Origin: Catenuloplanes atrovinosus
Lineage (GTDB): Bacteria; Actinomycetota; Actinomycetes; Mycobacteriales; Micromonosporaceae
Assembly: GCF_031458235.1 (NCBI RefSeq)
Contig: NZ_JAVDYB010000001.1
Coordinates: forward strand, 6,824,501-6,888,500
Direction: 5' to 3'
DNA length: 64,000 nt
Shown here: positions 54,010 through 62,709 of the stretch, piece after piece
How the letters are laid out: each line of letters opens with the position of its first letter
Numbering within the stretch: position 1 is the first letter of the stretch
Position numbers and translations under genes: made by a program
The notes under the pieces: model-generated
Told to the model about the DNA's origin: nothing
Databases searched by the model: none
What the model saw: the letters and a program-made list of their open reading frames with translations, nothing else

Positions 54010-54560
54010 TTCGTGCGGAGGTCTATTGCTTGCTTTTCGCGGTTGGGGGGTTTGGGTGGGACGGTGGCAGTTCTTAGTTAAGTCTTGGAGTAACCGCCGA
54101 AGTGACTCCGGCCCGGGCCGGAACGTGGAGCGCCCTGGAATTCCGGTAAGAGGAGTAATTGCTTCGTCGTCACCGGTGCGAGTTGCGCGGGGCTTGGTCT
54201 TCAGACTGTGGGCTGAGATTTAGGGCCCATGGTTACGTTCGTGCTTTTCACCGTGTCGTCTCGGGCCGGCGCTCCGCGCCTCCTGAGTGCTATGGGTTGT
54301 TCACGGGTGAGGCGCGGAGCGTCGGGTGGGTGGGAAAATTTGCGGGTGACCATGAGGTCTGAGGACGGGTGGCACTCTGCAGGGTGACGACCGCGTGTCT
54401 CGCACCGGGGGCGACGGGGCGGTTACCTGTCTTACGAGGTTCCAGGGTGCTCGATGTTGTGGTCGGGGGCGGTGGTTACTCCAAGATTCGAGTAAGAGTT
54501 GCACCGTCTCACTCAAGGTGACCAACCGCTATCGCGAAAAGCAGGCAATGGACCCGGAGG
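54010..54560. repeat. Long imperfect inverted-repeat element (MITE-like)
   Basis: Two arms of about 160 bases face each other: outer ends 54025-54040 and 54534-54549 match in 15 of 16 positions, a middle block TCTTGGAGTAACC at 54083-54095 is inverted at 54474-54486, and further blocks (CCCTGGAA, GTAAG, CCGGTGCGAG) align inward. In the centre, 54266-54282 and 54309-54325 form a 17-bp stem with one G-U pair. The region has no gene, is clearly less GC-rich than its surroundings and fills the space between chorismate mutase and the second opp operon. No transposase is present. Confidence 0.75.
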
Positions 54561-54572
54561 CGGGACAATGAA

Positions 54573-54604
54573 AAGGGTCCGGCTCAAACAAGAGCCGGAC
54601 CCTT
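54573..54604 (-). terminator. Terminator after second opp operon
   Basis: Perfect 13-bp stem (54573-54585 with 54592-54604), 6-base loop, T-run (CCCTTTTC) on the minus strand, 10 bases beyond the oppF stop. Confidence 0.92.
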
Positions 54605-54613
54605 CGGGAAGGA

Positions 54614-55624
54614 CTAGTCCACGGCGTGAACGACGTCGCGCACCTCGGCGAAGTGGCAAGCGCTCGGGTGAGCGGACTTCGGGCGGAGCGTGAGCATCGG
54701 GTCCTCGTCGGCGCACTTCTGCTGCGCCTTCCAGCAGCGCGTGCGGAAACGGCACCCGGACGGCGGGTTGGCCGGCGACGGGACGTCCCCCTCCAGGACG
54801 ATCTGGTCCCGGTGGCCGCGCAGCGTCGGGTCGGGGACCGGGACGGCCGACAGCAGCGCCTGGGTGTACGGATGCGTCGGCTGCTCGTAGATCTCCAGAT
54901 CGCGGCCGGTCTCCACGACGCGCCCGAGGTACATGACCGAGACGCGGTCCGCGATGTGCCGGACCACGGACAGGTCGTGGGCGATGAAGATGTACGACAG
55001 GCCCAGCTCATCCTGGAGCTGCTCCAGCAGGTTGATCACCTGCGCCTGGATGGACACGTCCAGCGCCGACACCGGCTCGTCACAGACGATGATCTCCGGC
55101 CGGAGCGCGAGCGCGCGGGCGATGCCGATGCGCTGGCGCTGGCCGCCGGAGAACTGGTGCGGGTACCGGTTGATGTGGTCGGGGTTGAGGCCGACCAGGT
55201 CCAGCAGGTCACGGACGCGGCGCTTGCGGTCGCCCTTCGGCGCCACGTCCGTGTGGATCTCGAACGGCTCGCCGATGATGTCGCCGACCGTCATGCGCGG
55301 GTTCAGCGACGTGTACGGGTCCTGGAGCACCATCTGGATGTTGCGGCGGGCCCGGCGCAGCTCGGCGCCGCGGAGCTTGGTCATGTCCTGACCGCGCACG
55401 TTGATCGAGCCGGCGGTCGGCGTCTCCAGGCCGACCAGCAGCCGGGCGAGCGTGGACTTGCCACAGCCGGACTCGCCCACGATGCCGAGCGTCTCACCGC
55501 GGCGGAGTTCCAGGTCGACGCCGTCGACCGCCTGCACCGCACCGACCTTCGACTGGAAGACGATGCCCCGGGTGATCGGGAAGTGCTTCTTCAGACCCTG
55601 CGTCTGCAGCACGATGTCACTCAA
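54614..55624 (-). CDS. Peptide ABC transporter ATPase OppF-type (operon 2)
   Basis: 336 residues from ATG 55624. [24 protein letters not shown] is the OppF opening; Walker [51 protein letters not shown], and the C-terminal Fe-S type motif [14 protein letters not shown]. Paralogue of the ATPase at 37388-38440. Last gene of the minus-strand opp operon; overlaps oppD by 8 bases. Confidence 0.94.
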   Translation of the reverse strand: MSDIVLQTQGLKKHFPITRGIVFQSKVGAVQAVDGVDLELRRGETLGIVGESGCGKSTLARLLVGLETPTAGSINVRGQDMTKLRGAELRRARRNIQMVLQDPYTSLNPRMTVGDIIGEPFEIHTDVAPKGDRKRRVRDLLDLVGLNPDHINRYPHQFSGGQRQRIGIARALALRPEIIVCDEPVSALDVSIQAQVINLLEQLQDELGLSYIFIAHDLSVVRHIADRVSVMYLGRVVETGRDLEIYEQPTHPYTQALLSAVPVPDPTLRGHRDQIVLEGDVPSPANPPSGCRFRTRCWKAQQKCADEDPMLTLRPKSAHPSACHFAEVRDVVHAVD

Positions 55625-56660
55625 CGCCGGCGACCTCCTTCCAGAAGTGGCACCGGGCGGTGCGCGAGTGGGTGACCTGGTACGCGGGCGGCGCCGGGTC
55701 CTGCCGGCAGACGTCCCGGGCGTACCGGCAGCGGGCGGCGAACGGGCAGCCCGGCGGGATGTTGGTCAGCGTCGGCGGCAGACCCTTGATCACGCTGAGC
55801 TGCTGGCCCTTGAGGTCGACCCGCGGGATCGACTCGAGCAGCGCCTTGGTGTACGGGTGCGCCGGCCGGGCGTAGATGTCGTAGACCGGCGCCTCCTCCA
55901 CCACGCGGCCGGCGTACATGACCGAGATCCGGTCGGCGACGTCCGCGACCACGCCCATGTCGTGCGTGATCAGGATGAGGCCCATGTTCCGCTCGCGCTG
56001 CACCTCGGCGAGCAGGTTCATGATCTGCGCCTGCACGGTGACGTCGAGCGCGGTGGTGGGCTCGTCCGCGATCAGCACCTCGGGGTCGAGCGCCAGCGCC
56101 ATGGCGATCATGACGCGTTGCCGCATGCCGCCGGAGAACTGGTGCGGGTACTCGTTGATCCGCTGCCGCGCGGCCGGGATCTTCACCTGCTCCAGCAGGT
56201 CGATCGCGCGCTTCTTGGCGTCCGCGCGCGACATGCCCCGGTGCTTGCGGAAGAGCTCGCCCAGTTGGAAGCCGACCGTGAAGACCGGGTTCAGCGCGGA
56301 GAGCGCGTCCTGGAAGATCATCGCGATCCGGTTGGCCCGGACCTGCCGACGCTGGTCCTCCTTGAGTTTCAGCAGGTCGACGCCGCGGTATCGCACCTCG
56401 CCGCCGGTGACGAAGCCGGGCGGCGTGTCCAGGATGCCCATGATCGCCTGCGCGGTCACGGACTTGCCGCAGCCGGACTCGCCGAGGATCGCGAGCGTCT
56501 CGCCCTCGGCCAGCCGGAAGTTCGCACCGTTGACGGCCTTGGCCACGCCGTTCGCGGTACGGAACTCGACCTTCAGGTCCTGCACCGCCAGCAGCGGGGC
56601 CGCCGTGTCGATCGGCAGGAACTCGTTCTTGACCTTGATGTCTGTCATTGAGGTGCTCAC
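55617..56660 (-). CDS. Peptide ABC transporter ATPase OppD-type (operon 2)
   Basis: 347 residues from GTG 56660, overlapping the oppC stop. Walker [37 protein letters not shown], and the cysteine motif PGCPFAARCRYARDVC. Differs from the operon 1 copy (36397-37401) more than the permeases differ from theirs, so the ATPases have diverged or were not converted. Confidence 0.94.
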   Translation of the reverse strand: MSTSMTDIKVKNEFLPIDTAAPLLAVQDLKVEFRTANGVAKAVNGANFRLAEGETLAILGESGCGKSVTAQAIMGILDTPPGFVTGGEVRYRGVDLLKLKEDQRRQVRANRIAMIFQDALSALNPVFTVGFQLGELFRKHRGMSRADAKKRAIDLLEQVKIPAARQRINEYPHQFSGGMRQRVMIAMALALDPEVLIADEPTTALDVTVQAQIMNLLAEVQRERNMGLILITHDMGVVADVADRISVMYAGRVVEEAPVYDIYARPAHPYTKALLESIPRVDLKGQQLSVIKGLPPTLTNIPPGCPFAARCRYARDVCRQDPAPPAYQVTHSRTARCHFWKEVAGVE

Positions 56661-57025
56661 CGCAGCTTCGGGTCGAAGGCGTCGCGGATGGCGTCGCCGA
56701 GCATGATGAACGCCAGCACGGTCATCGCCAAGAACAGCGACGGAGCGACCAGCGGCGGAGCGGACTCACGAACGTGCTTCGACGCCGTCGAGATGTCGAT
56801 ACCCCACGAGATCGCATCGCCCTTCAGGCCGATGCCCAGGAACGACAACGTCGCCTCGGTGGCGATGAACTGGCCCAGCGCGATGGTCAGCACCACGATA
56901 AACGGCGCGATCGCGTTCGGCAGGATGTGCCGGAACATGATCCGGAAATTCCCCGCCCCCAGCATCCGCGCCGCCGCCACGTAATCCTGATTCTTCGCCG
57001 AGATCACCGACGACCGCATGACGCG
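56657..57025. repeat. Near-identical tract shared with 36032-36400 (inverted)
   Basis: Reverse-complement match over 369 bases with one difference seen by eye, ending exactly at the shared stop codon. See the matching entry in the first oppC. Confidence 0.85.
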
Positions 57026-57592
57026 CGCCGCCGTCGTCCAGCCGAGCACGCCCAGCACCAGGACCACGGCCATCAGGCCGGACGAACCGCCGGTGTCACC
57101 CGCGGCCAGACGCTTGCCGAGCACGATCGCGGCCAGCAGCAGCGGGATGCCCAGCACGATGTCCGTGATCCGGGACAGGATCGCGTCCAGCCAGCCGCCG
57201 AAGAACCCGGACGACAGGCCGAAGATGAGGCCGATCGTGGACGCCAGCGCGGTGGACAGCACGCCCACCCAGATCGAGGCACGCGCGCCGTGGACCGTCC
57301 GGGCGTAGATGTCGCAGCCCTGGAAGTCGTAACCGAACAACGCCCAGCCACTACCCGGCGCGTGCTGCCGCGACAGCGCGCAGTCGGCCGGGTTGTTCGG
57401 CGTGAACAACGACGGCGCGATCGCCATCAGAATGACGATCAGCGCGATCGTGGAGGCGAACCAGAACACCCAGTTGTGCCGCAGATCGCGCCACGCGTCC
57501 TGCGTCAGGCTGCGCGCCTTGTCGCCGCCGGTGCCCTTGACGTCGGTGCCACTCGGCACCTCCGTGGCGGCAATCGATTGCAGATCACTCAT
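56657..57592 (-). CDS. Peptide ABC transporter permease OppC-type (operon 2)
   Basis: 311 residues from ATG 57592. Same features as the first oppC (GYDFQGCDIYARTVHGARAS loop, EAA motif AAARMLGAGNFRIMFRHI), with an N-terminal extension of eight residues (GTDVKGTGGDK region). Its last 369 bases are nearly identical to 36032-36400. It follows oppB by 48 bases. Confidence 0.93.
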   Translation of the reverse strand: MSDLQSIAATEVPSGTDVKGTGGDKARSLTQDAWRDLRHNWVFWFASTIALIVILMAIAPSLFTPNNPADCALSRQHAPGSGWALFGYDFQGCDIYARTVHGARASIWVGVLSTALASTIGLIFGLSSGFFGGWLDAILSRITDIVLGIPLLLAAIVLGKRLAAGDTGGSSGLMAVVLVLGVLGWTTAARVMRSSVISAKNQDYVAAARMLGAGNFRIMFRHILPNAIAPFIVVLTIALGQFIATEATLSFLGIGLKGDAISWGIDISTASKHVRESAPPLVAPSLFLAMTVLAFIMLGDAIRDAFDPKLR

Positions 57593-57640
57593 GACACTTC
57601 GCCTCGCTCCGGTCCGCCCCGTTCCTCTCCTGCCGTGTGC

Positions 57641-58567
57641 TCACTCATACCGGATCCTCGGGTCGAGAACGGCGTAGAGCAGGTCGACGATCAGGTTGGC
57701 CACGATGAAGATGATCACCAGAACGCTGACGAAGCCGACCACCAGCGGGCCGTCCTCGGTACCGATGCCCCGGAACAGCTGGGAACCGACACCGGGGATG
57801 TTGAACACGCCCTCGGTCACGATCGCGCCCGCCATCAGGCCACCCAGGTCCACGCCGATGTAGGTGACGACCGGGATCAGCGAGTTGCGCAGCACGTGCA
57901 CCCCGATCACCCGGTTCCGGGTCAAACCCTTCGCCTTCGCGGTACGCACGTAGTCCGCGCGCAAATTCTCCACCACCGACGTGCGGGTCAGCCGCGAGTA
58001 GGTCGCCAGCGAGCCCGCGCCCAGCACGATCGCCGGCAGCATCAGCCCGTAGAACGACGGATTCGCACCCGCGGTCGCGGGGAACCACTTCAGCTCCACG
58101 CCGAAGAAGAGCTGCATGAGCGGCGCCAGGACGACGATCGGGATCGAGATCAGCACCAGCGTGATGATCAGCGTGGTGTGGTCGAAGATGCTGGCGCGCC
58201 GGATGCCCGCGACGACGCCGGCGACGATGCCGATCAGCGCGGCGAACACCACCGCCATGACCGCGAGCCGGAACGTGTTCGGCCAGGCCTGTTCGAGCAG
58301 GTCGGAGATGTCACGGCCGGTGAGTGACTGACCGAAGTCGCCCTGGAGCAGGCCGCGCATGTAGTAGCCGTACTGGACGATGAACGGCTCGTCCAGGTGG
58401 TAGCGCTCGGTCAGGGCCTGGCGGACGTTCTCCGTGATGGGCCGCTCACCCGCGAGCGCCTGCAGCGGGTTGTCTTGGTTGGCGAACATGAGCGCGTAGA
58501 CGACGAACGTGGCTCCGAAGAACGTGAGCACGCCCTGAAGTAGGCGCCGAATGATATAGCGAAGCAT
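57641..58567 (-). CDS. Peptide ABC transporter permease OppB-type (operon 2)
   Basis: 308 residues from ATG 58567. IIRRLLQGVLTFFGATFVVYAL and the EAA loop RTAKAKGLTRNRVIGVHVLRNSLIPV. Almost the same protein as at 34570-35496, including length. Six membrane helices. Probably pairs with the oppC product to form the peptide channel. Confidence 0.93.
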   Translation of the reverse strand: MLRYIIRRLLQGVLTFFGATFVVYALMFANQDNPLQALAGERPITENVRQALTERYHLDEPFIVQYGYYMRGLLQGDFGQSLTGRDISDLLEQAWPNTFRLAVMAVVFAALIGIVAGVVAGIRRASIFDHTTLIITLVLISIPIVVLAPLMQLFFGVELKWFPATAGANPSFYGLMLPAIVLGAGSLATYSRLTRTSVVENLRADYVRTAKAKGLTRNRVIGVHVLRNSLIPVVTYIGVDLGGLMAGAIVTEGVFNIPGVGSQLFRGIGTEDGPLVVGFVSVLVIIFIVANLIVDLLYAVLDPRIRYE

Positions 58568-58635
58568 TTCTCAGGCCTTCTCCGCGACGGATCGCGGTGC
58601 AAACTGCCTCGTGAGCAGCGACTGCGTGACACGGC

Positions 58636-58673
58636 GGTGGCGCCGCGGGTCCGATTGGACCCGCGGCGCCACC
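58636..58673 (-). terminator. Intercistronic hairpin between SBP and oppB (operon 2)
   Basis: Perfect 17-bp GC stem (58636-58652 with 58657-58673) and 4-base loop, 23 bases after the SBP stop. No T-run; likely a partial terminator or 3' stabiliser giving more SBP than permease. Confidence 0.75.
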
Positions 58674-58695
58674 CCCGTCATGACGCGGCGTCGAC

Positions 58696-60324
58696 TCAGG
58701 CGGCCTCGATCTTCATGAGGTCCACGCGGTTGAAGAGGTCCATCTCGACGTTCTTCACCTTGGTCGAGTGCCCGAAGTTGTTCTGGCCGAAGCGCAGCGG
58801 GATCACCGGCATGTCCTGGACCAGGATGTCCTCGGCGGCCTGGTACTTGGCGATGGCCTCCTCCGGCGTGGCGGCGGAGACGCCCTCCTTGACCAGCGTG
58901 TCGAACTGCTTGTTCGAGTAGCCGTAGTAGTTCGACGAGCCGTCGGTCGTGTAGATCGGGCCCAGGTAGTTCTCCATGGACGGGTAGTCCATGACCCAGC
59001 CCATCCGGAACATGCCGATCGGCTGCTTCTGGTCCAGCTTGGTCAGCAGGTCGGCGAACTTCGGCTCGGCCACGCCCGTGCACTCGATGCCCAGGTTGGT
59101 CTTGAGCTGGTTGCAGGTCGCGTCGACCCAGTCCTTGTGGCCACCGTCGCCGTTGTAGGTGATGGTGATCTTCTTCGGGCCACCGGCGGCGTCGTACTCG
59201 GACTTGGCCTTGGCGGCGTCGAAGACGCAGTACTGACCGCAGGTGTCCTCGCGGTAGCCGGCCACGACCGGGGAGACGAAGGAGCGGGCGGAGGTCTGCG
59301 AGCCCTTGAAGACGCTGGTGATGATCTCGTCGCGGTTGATCGCCTGGGAGATCGCGCGCCGCACCTCGGGCTTGCTGAACTCGGTCTGGTACGTCGGGAA
59401 GGCGACGAACTGGAACGTGGAGGCCGCGCTCTTCTTGAACCGGTCGCCCAGGTCGGACTCGGCGCTCGAGATGTTCTCGGTCGGGATCTGCTTCAGCACG
59501 TCCAGGTTGTCCGCGGCCAGGTCGGCGTAGGCCGCCGGCAGCGCCTGGTAGATCTTGAAGATGACGCCCTGGACCTTCGGCTTGTCACCCGGGTACTCGG
59601 CGTACTGCTCGACCTCGATCTGCGAGTCGTGCTGCCAGGTGCCCTTCATCTTGAAGGGACCGTTGCCGATGATGGCCTCCTCGAAGTCCTCCTTGACGAC
59701 ACCCTCGGAGGCGAACGCGGCGGCCGGCAGCGGGTAGAACGCGGTGTATCCGAGCATGGTCTTGAACTCGGAGAACGGCGCGGAGAGCTTCACCGTGAAG
59801 GTCAGGTCGTCGACCTTGGCCAGACCGGTGAGCTTGTTCGCCTTCGGCGTCGGGGCCTTCTGCGGCCCGTCTTCGTCCGGGTCCTCAGACTGAAGGTCGG
59901 CCCAACCCTCGATCTTCTCCCAGAAGTAGGAGTTGTTCTGCGCGTTCGGCGCGTACGAGCCGTAGTTCCACGCGTTGATGTAGCTGTCGGAGGTGACCTT
60001 CTCACCGTTGTGGAAGGTGTAGCCGTCCTTCAGCTTGATGGTCCAGGTGACGTTGTCCGTCGTGGTGATGGACTCCGCGGCCACCTCGACCGGCTTGTTG
60101 TCGGCGTCGTAGTCGACGAGCGGCGTGAACAGAGCGGCGAGCACCTGCGAACCGCTGGTCTCGTTCGTGTTGGACGGGAGCAGGTACTGCGGCTCCGCGA
60201 CCTCGATCGAGACGACGGCGTTGCTGGATCCGGCCTCGTCGTCGCCCCCGCCACCGCAGGCGGTGACGAGCAGGGCGGTCGCGGCAAGACCAGCCGAGAT
60301 CTTTATTGCGGTTTTCCCGCGCAT
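58696..60324 (-). CDS. Peptide ABC transporter substrate-binding lipoprotein (operon 2)
   Basis: About 542 residues from ATG 60324 with GGAGG 9 bases upstream. Lipoprotein signal KTAIKISAGLAATALLVTACG, then SBP family 5: NVTWTIKLKDGYTFHNGEKV, FRMGWVMDYPSMENYLGPIY, MPVIPLRFGQNNFGH. Close paralogue of the protein at 32807-34441, but with many substitutions in the ligand-binding half, so the two transporters may prefer different peptides. First gene of the minus-strand opp operon. Confidence 0.93.
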   Translation of the reverse strand: MRGKTAIKISAGLAATALLVTACGGGGDDEAGSSNAVVSIEVAEPQYLLPSNTNETSGSQVLAALFTPLVDYDADNKPVEVAAESITTTDNVTWTIKLKDGYTFHNGEKVTSDSYINAWNYGSYAPNAQNNSYFWEKIEGWADLQSEDPDEDGPQKAPTPKANKLTGLAKVDDLTFTVKLSAPFSEFKTMLGYTAFYPLPAAAFASEGVVKEDFEEAIIGNGPFKMKGTWQHDSQIEVEQYAEYPGDKPKVQGVIFKIYQALPAAYADLAADNLDVLKQIPTENISSAESDLGDRFKKSAASTFQFVAFPTYQTEFSKPEVRRAISQAINRDEIITSVFKGSQTSARSFVSPVVAGYREDTCGQYCVFDAAKAKSEYDAAGGPKKITITYNGDGGHKDWVDATCNQLKTNLGIECTGVAEPKFADLLTKLDQKQPIGMFRMGWVMDYPSMENYLGPIYTTDGSSNYYGYSNKQFDTLVKEGVSAATPEEAIAKYQAAEDILVQDMPVIPLRFGQNNFGHSTKVKNVEMDLFNRVDLMKIEAA

Positions 60325-60634
60325 GGGAAGGGCCTCCTCAGAGCACTCACGAGGGGTATGTGAGGTGAGGAACACTGTGACACCGCAGGGACTCACAGGT
60401 GAAGGTGCTGTTATCAAGCCGATACTTGTCAGGTGGGACGACATAGCCTGTTACCTGCACGTTTCGTACCTCAGGCCGTCCCATCTGATCAGGTATTTCA
60501 TTCCTTCGACTGCACACCGCCATCGTTTCCGCAGGCAGTGGCTGTGATGTTCCCCGCGCCTGGTGTAACCCCCTGATTAACAAAATCCGATGTGGACCCG
60601 CAAGGGAATTTTCGGACAGACCGGATTCGGGGCG
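60325..60634. other. Promoter region of the second opp operon
   Basis: 310 bases without a gene. AT-richer than the neighbours. Contains the inverted segments TGGGACG (60433-60439) and CGTCCCA (60478-60484) and, on the minus strand, the GGAGG site of the SBP gene. The response-regulator gene ends at 60635 without an obvious terminator. Confidence 0.5.
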
Positions 60635-61285
60635 TCAGACCAGGCGGCGGTCGGCGGCCCAGCGGGACAGCTCGTACCGGTTGCTCATCTGGAGCTTCCG
60701 GAGCACGTTCGACACGTGCGTCTCGACGGTCTTGATCGAGATGAACAGCTCCTTGGCGATCTCCTTGTACGCGTACCCCCGGGCCAGCAGCCGCAGCACC
60801 TCCCGCTCCCGGTTGGTGAGCTGGTCCAGCTCCGGGTCGGCCACCGGCGCGTCCGGCCGGGCCGCGAACGCGTCCAGCACGAAGCCGGCCAGCCGCGGGC
60901 TGAACACCGCGTCGCCCTCGGCCACCCGCTTGATCGCGGCGGCCAGCTCGTCCGGGGAGATGGTCTTCGTGACGTAGCCGCGGGCGCCGGCCCGGATCAG
61001 GCCGATCACGTCCTCGGCCGCGTCCGACACGGAGAGCGCCAGGAACCGCACCTGCGGGTGCGACTTGCGCATCGCCTCCAGCACCGCGCGGCCGCCGCCG
61101 TCCGGCATGTGCACGTCCAGCAGCACAACGTCCGGCGTGGCCGCCGCGATCCGGCTCACCGCCTCCGCGACCGTGCTCGCCTCACCCACCACGTCCACGT
61201 GCGCGCCCAGCTCGGCGCGGACACCGGCGCGGAACATCGCGTGGTCGTCGACGAGGAAAACCCTCAGACGGGCGTTGTCGGTCAT
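60635..61285 (-). CDS. LuxR/NarL-family response regulator
   Basis: 216 residues from ATG 61285. Receiver domain: VFLVDDHAMFRAGVRAEL (acidic pair), VVLLDVHMPDGGG with the phospho-acceptor Asp near 56, and the switch Lys in ARGYVTKTISPDEL. The C-terminal helix-turn-helix is LTNREREVLRLLARGYAYKEIAKELFISIKTVETHVSNVL. It lies 5 bases after the histidine kinase gene, so the two form a two-component system. Confidence 0.95.
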   Translation of the reverse strand: MTDNARLRVFLVDDHAMFRAGVRAELGAHVDVVGEASTVAEAVSRIAAATPDVVLLDVHMPDGGGRAVLEAMRKSHPQVRFLALSVSDAAEDVIGLIRAGARGYVTKTISPDELAAAIKRVAEGDAVFSPRLAGFVLDAFAARPDAPVADPELDQLTNREREVLRLLARGYAYKEIAKELFISIKTVETHVSNVLRKLQMSNRYELSRWAADRRLV

Positions 61286-61290
61286 GCTGG

Positions 61291-62613
61291 CTACCTTTCC
61301 CTACCGGAGGTCACCGCGTCACGTTCCATCGGGAGGAACAGTCTGACCTCGGTGCCGTCCCCGATCTCGCTGCGGATCTCCGCGTGCCCGCCGTGCCGGC
61401 TCATCCGGCCCAGGATCGAGCCGCGCACGCCGTGCCGGTGGTCCTCCACCGCGTCCATGTCGAAGCCCGCGCCCCGGTCCCGGACGAACACGCTGAGCTG
61501 CTCCGGCTCCACCTCGGCGTAGAGCGACACGGTGCCCACGCCGGCGTGCCGGGCCGCGTTCACCAGCGCCTCCCGGGCGGCCATCACCAGCGCCGCGACC
61601 CGCTCGTCGTTCTCCCGGTCGCCGACCACCACGACCTCGACCGCGATCGCGTACGTGTCCTCGACCTCGGCCGCGGCCTCCTCCAGCGCGGCGGCGAAGC
61701 GCTCGGTCGGCGACCCGGTCGGCTTGTAGAGCCAGTTGCGCAGGCTGCGTTCCTGGCCGCGGGCCAGTCGCTGCACCGCCTTCACGTCGTCCGCGTTCCG
61801 CTGGATCAGCGCCAGCGTGTGCAGCACCTGGTCGTGCACCATCGCGGCCAGTTCGGCGCGCTCGGTCTCGCGGATCCGGCCCTCGCGCTCGGCGCGCAGC
61901 TGGCTCACCGTGCGCCACAGCACCGGCGCCGCCACCACGCCCACGCCGAGCAGGCCGAGCAGCGCGAACAGCACGCCGTTCACCACGGCCTCGTTGTTCT
62001 CCGCCGGTACGTACACCGCCACCATGCCGATCACGCCGACCGCGACCAGCAGGCCGCCGCCGATGAACCGGAACAGGAACAGCCGGCGGTCGGTCTCCTC
62101 CAGGAACGTGCCCAGCCAGGGGAAACGCGGCAGCGCCTCGGTCCACTGACGGCGGCGCTCCGGCGTCGACTCGTGCCAGATGATGCCGGCGCCGACCGCG
62201 ACCACCGCGACCAGCCACCCGGCCGTGCCGGTGACGCTCGAATTCCGCCCGAGCACCAGCACCTGGAGCAGGATCAGACCCAGGCCGATCGCGATGAACG
62301 GGACCAACTGCGACACGTCGCGCCGCCGCGGCTCGCCGGTGACGCGCTCGTACGGCAGCACCGCCCAGAAGCCCGCGTAGAGCATCAGTCCCAGGCCGTT
62401 GAAGCCGAGCAGGATCACGAACGCGGCCCGCACGGCCAGCGGCGACACCCGCAGGTGCCGGGCCAGGCCGGACGCGACACCGGCGACCACGCGATGGTCG
62501 CGTGCCCGGTAGAGGCGGCGGGGCTGTCGGGCGGTATCGATCGTGACTCCCAGGCGTCGTTCGCGCGTGCGGTTTCCGCATCGATCGTCACACGCCCGCG
62601 CCGCCCTGGCCAC
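61291..62613 (-). CDS. PspC-domain sensor histidine kinase
   Basis: Up to 440 residues from GTG 62613; the start is unclear (see findings). Order: PspC domain (RRLYRARDHRVVAGVASGLA, with one hydrophobic helix after it), about four further membrane helices, then a NarX/DesK-type kinase: HisKA_3 helix ELAAMVHDQVLHTLALIQRN with the phospho-accepting His, N-box AAREALVNAARHAGVG, and G-box VRDRGAGFDMD. A kinase with PspC fused to its sensor, plus a divergent PspC protein, is the arrangement of actinobacterial envelope-stress (LiaFSR-like) systems. Confidence 0.88.
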   Translation of the reverse strand: MARAARACDDRCGNRTRERRLGVTIDTARQPRRLYRARDHRVVAGVASGLARHLRVSPLAVRAAFVILLGFNGLGLMLYAGFWAVLPYERVTGEPRRRDVSQLVPFIAIGLGLILLQVLVLGRNSSVTGTAGWLVAVVAVGAGIIWHESTPERRRQWTEALPRFPWLGTFLEETDRRLFLFRFIGGGLLVAVGVIGMVAVYVPAENNEAVVNGVLFALLGLLGVGVVAAPVLWRTVSQLRAEREGRIRETERAELAAMVHDQVLHTLALIQRNADDVKAVQRLARGQERSLRNWLYKPTGSPTERFAAALEEAAAEVEDTYAIAVEVVVVGDRENDERVAALVMAAREALVNAARHAGVGTVSLYAEVEPEQLSVFVRDRGAGFDMDAVEDHRHGVRGSILGRMSRHGGHAEIRSEIGDGTEVRLFLPMERDAVTSGRER

Positions 62614-62709
62614 GGGTTGGCACCCGGACAAACGGCACGGCAAACTCAGGGTGGGGTCAGGGTTCGCGCCTGAGGCAGAAGTGCCGCGGGAGGGCCGACC
62701 ATCGAAGGC

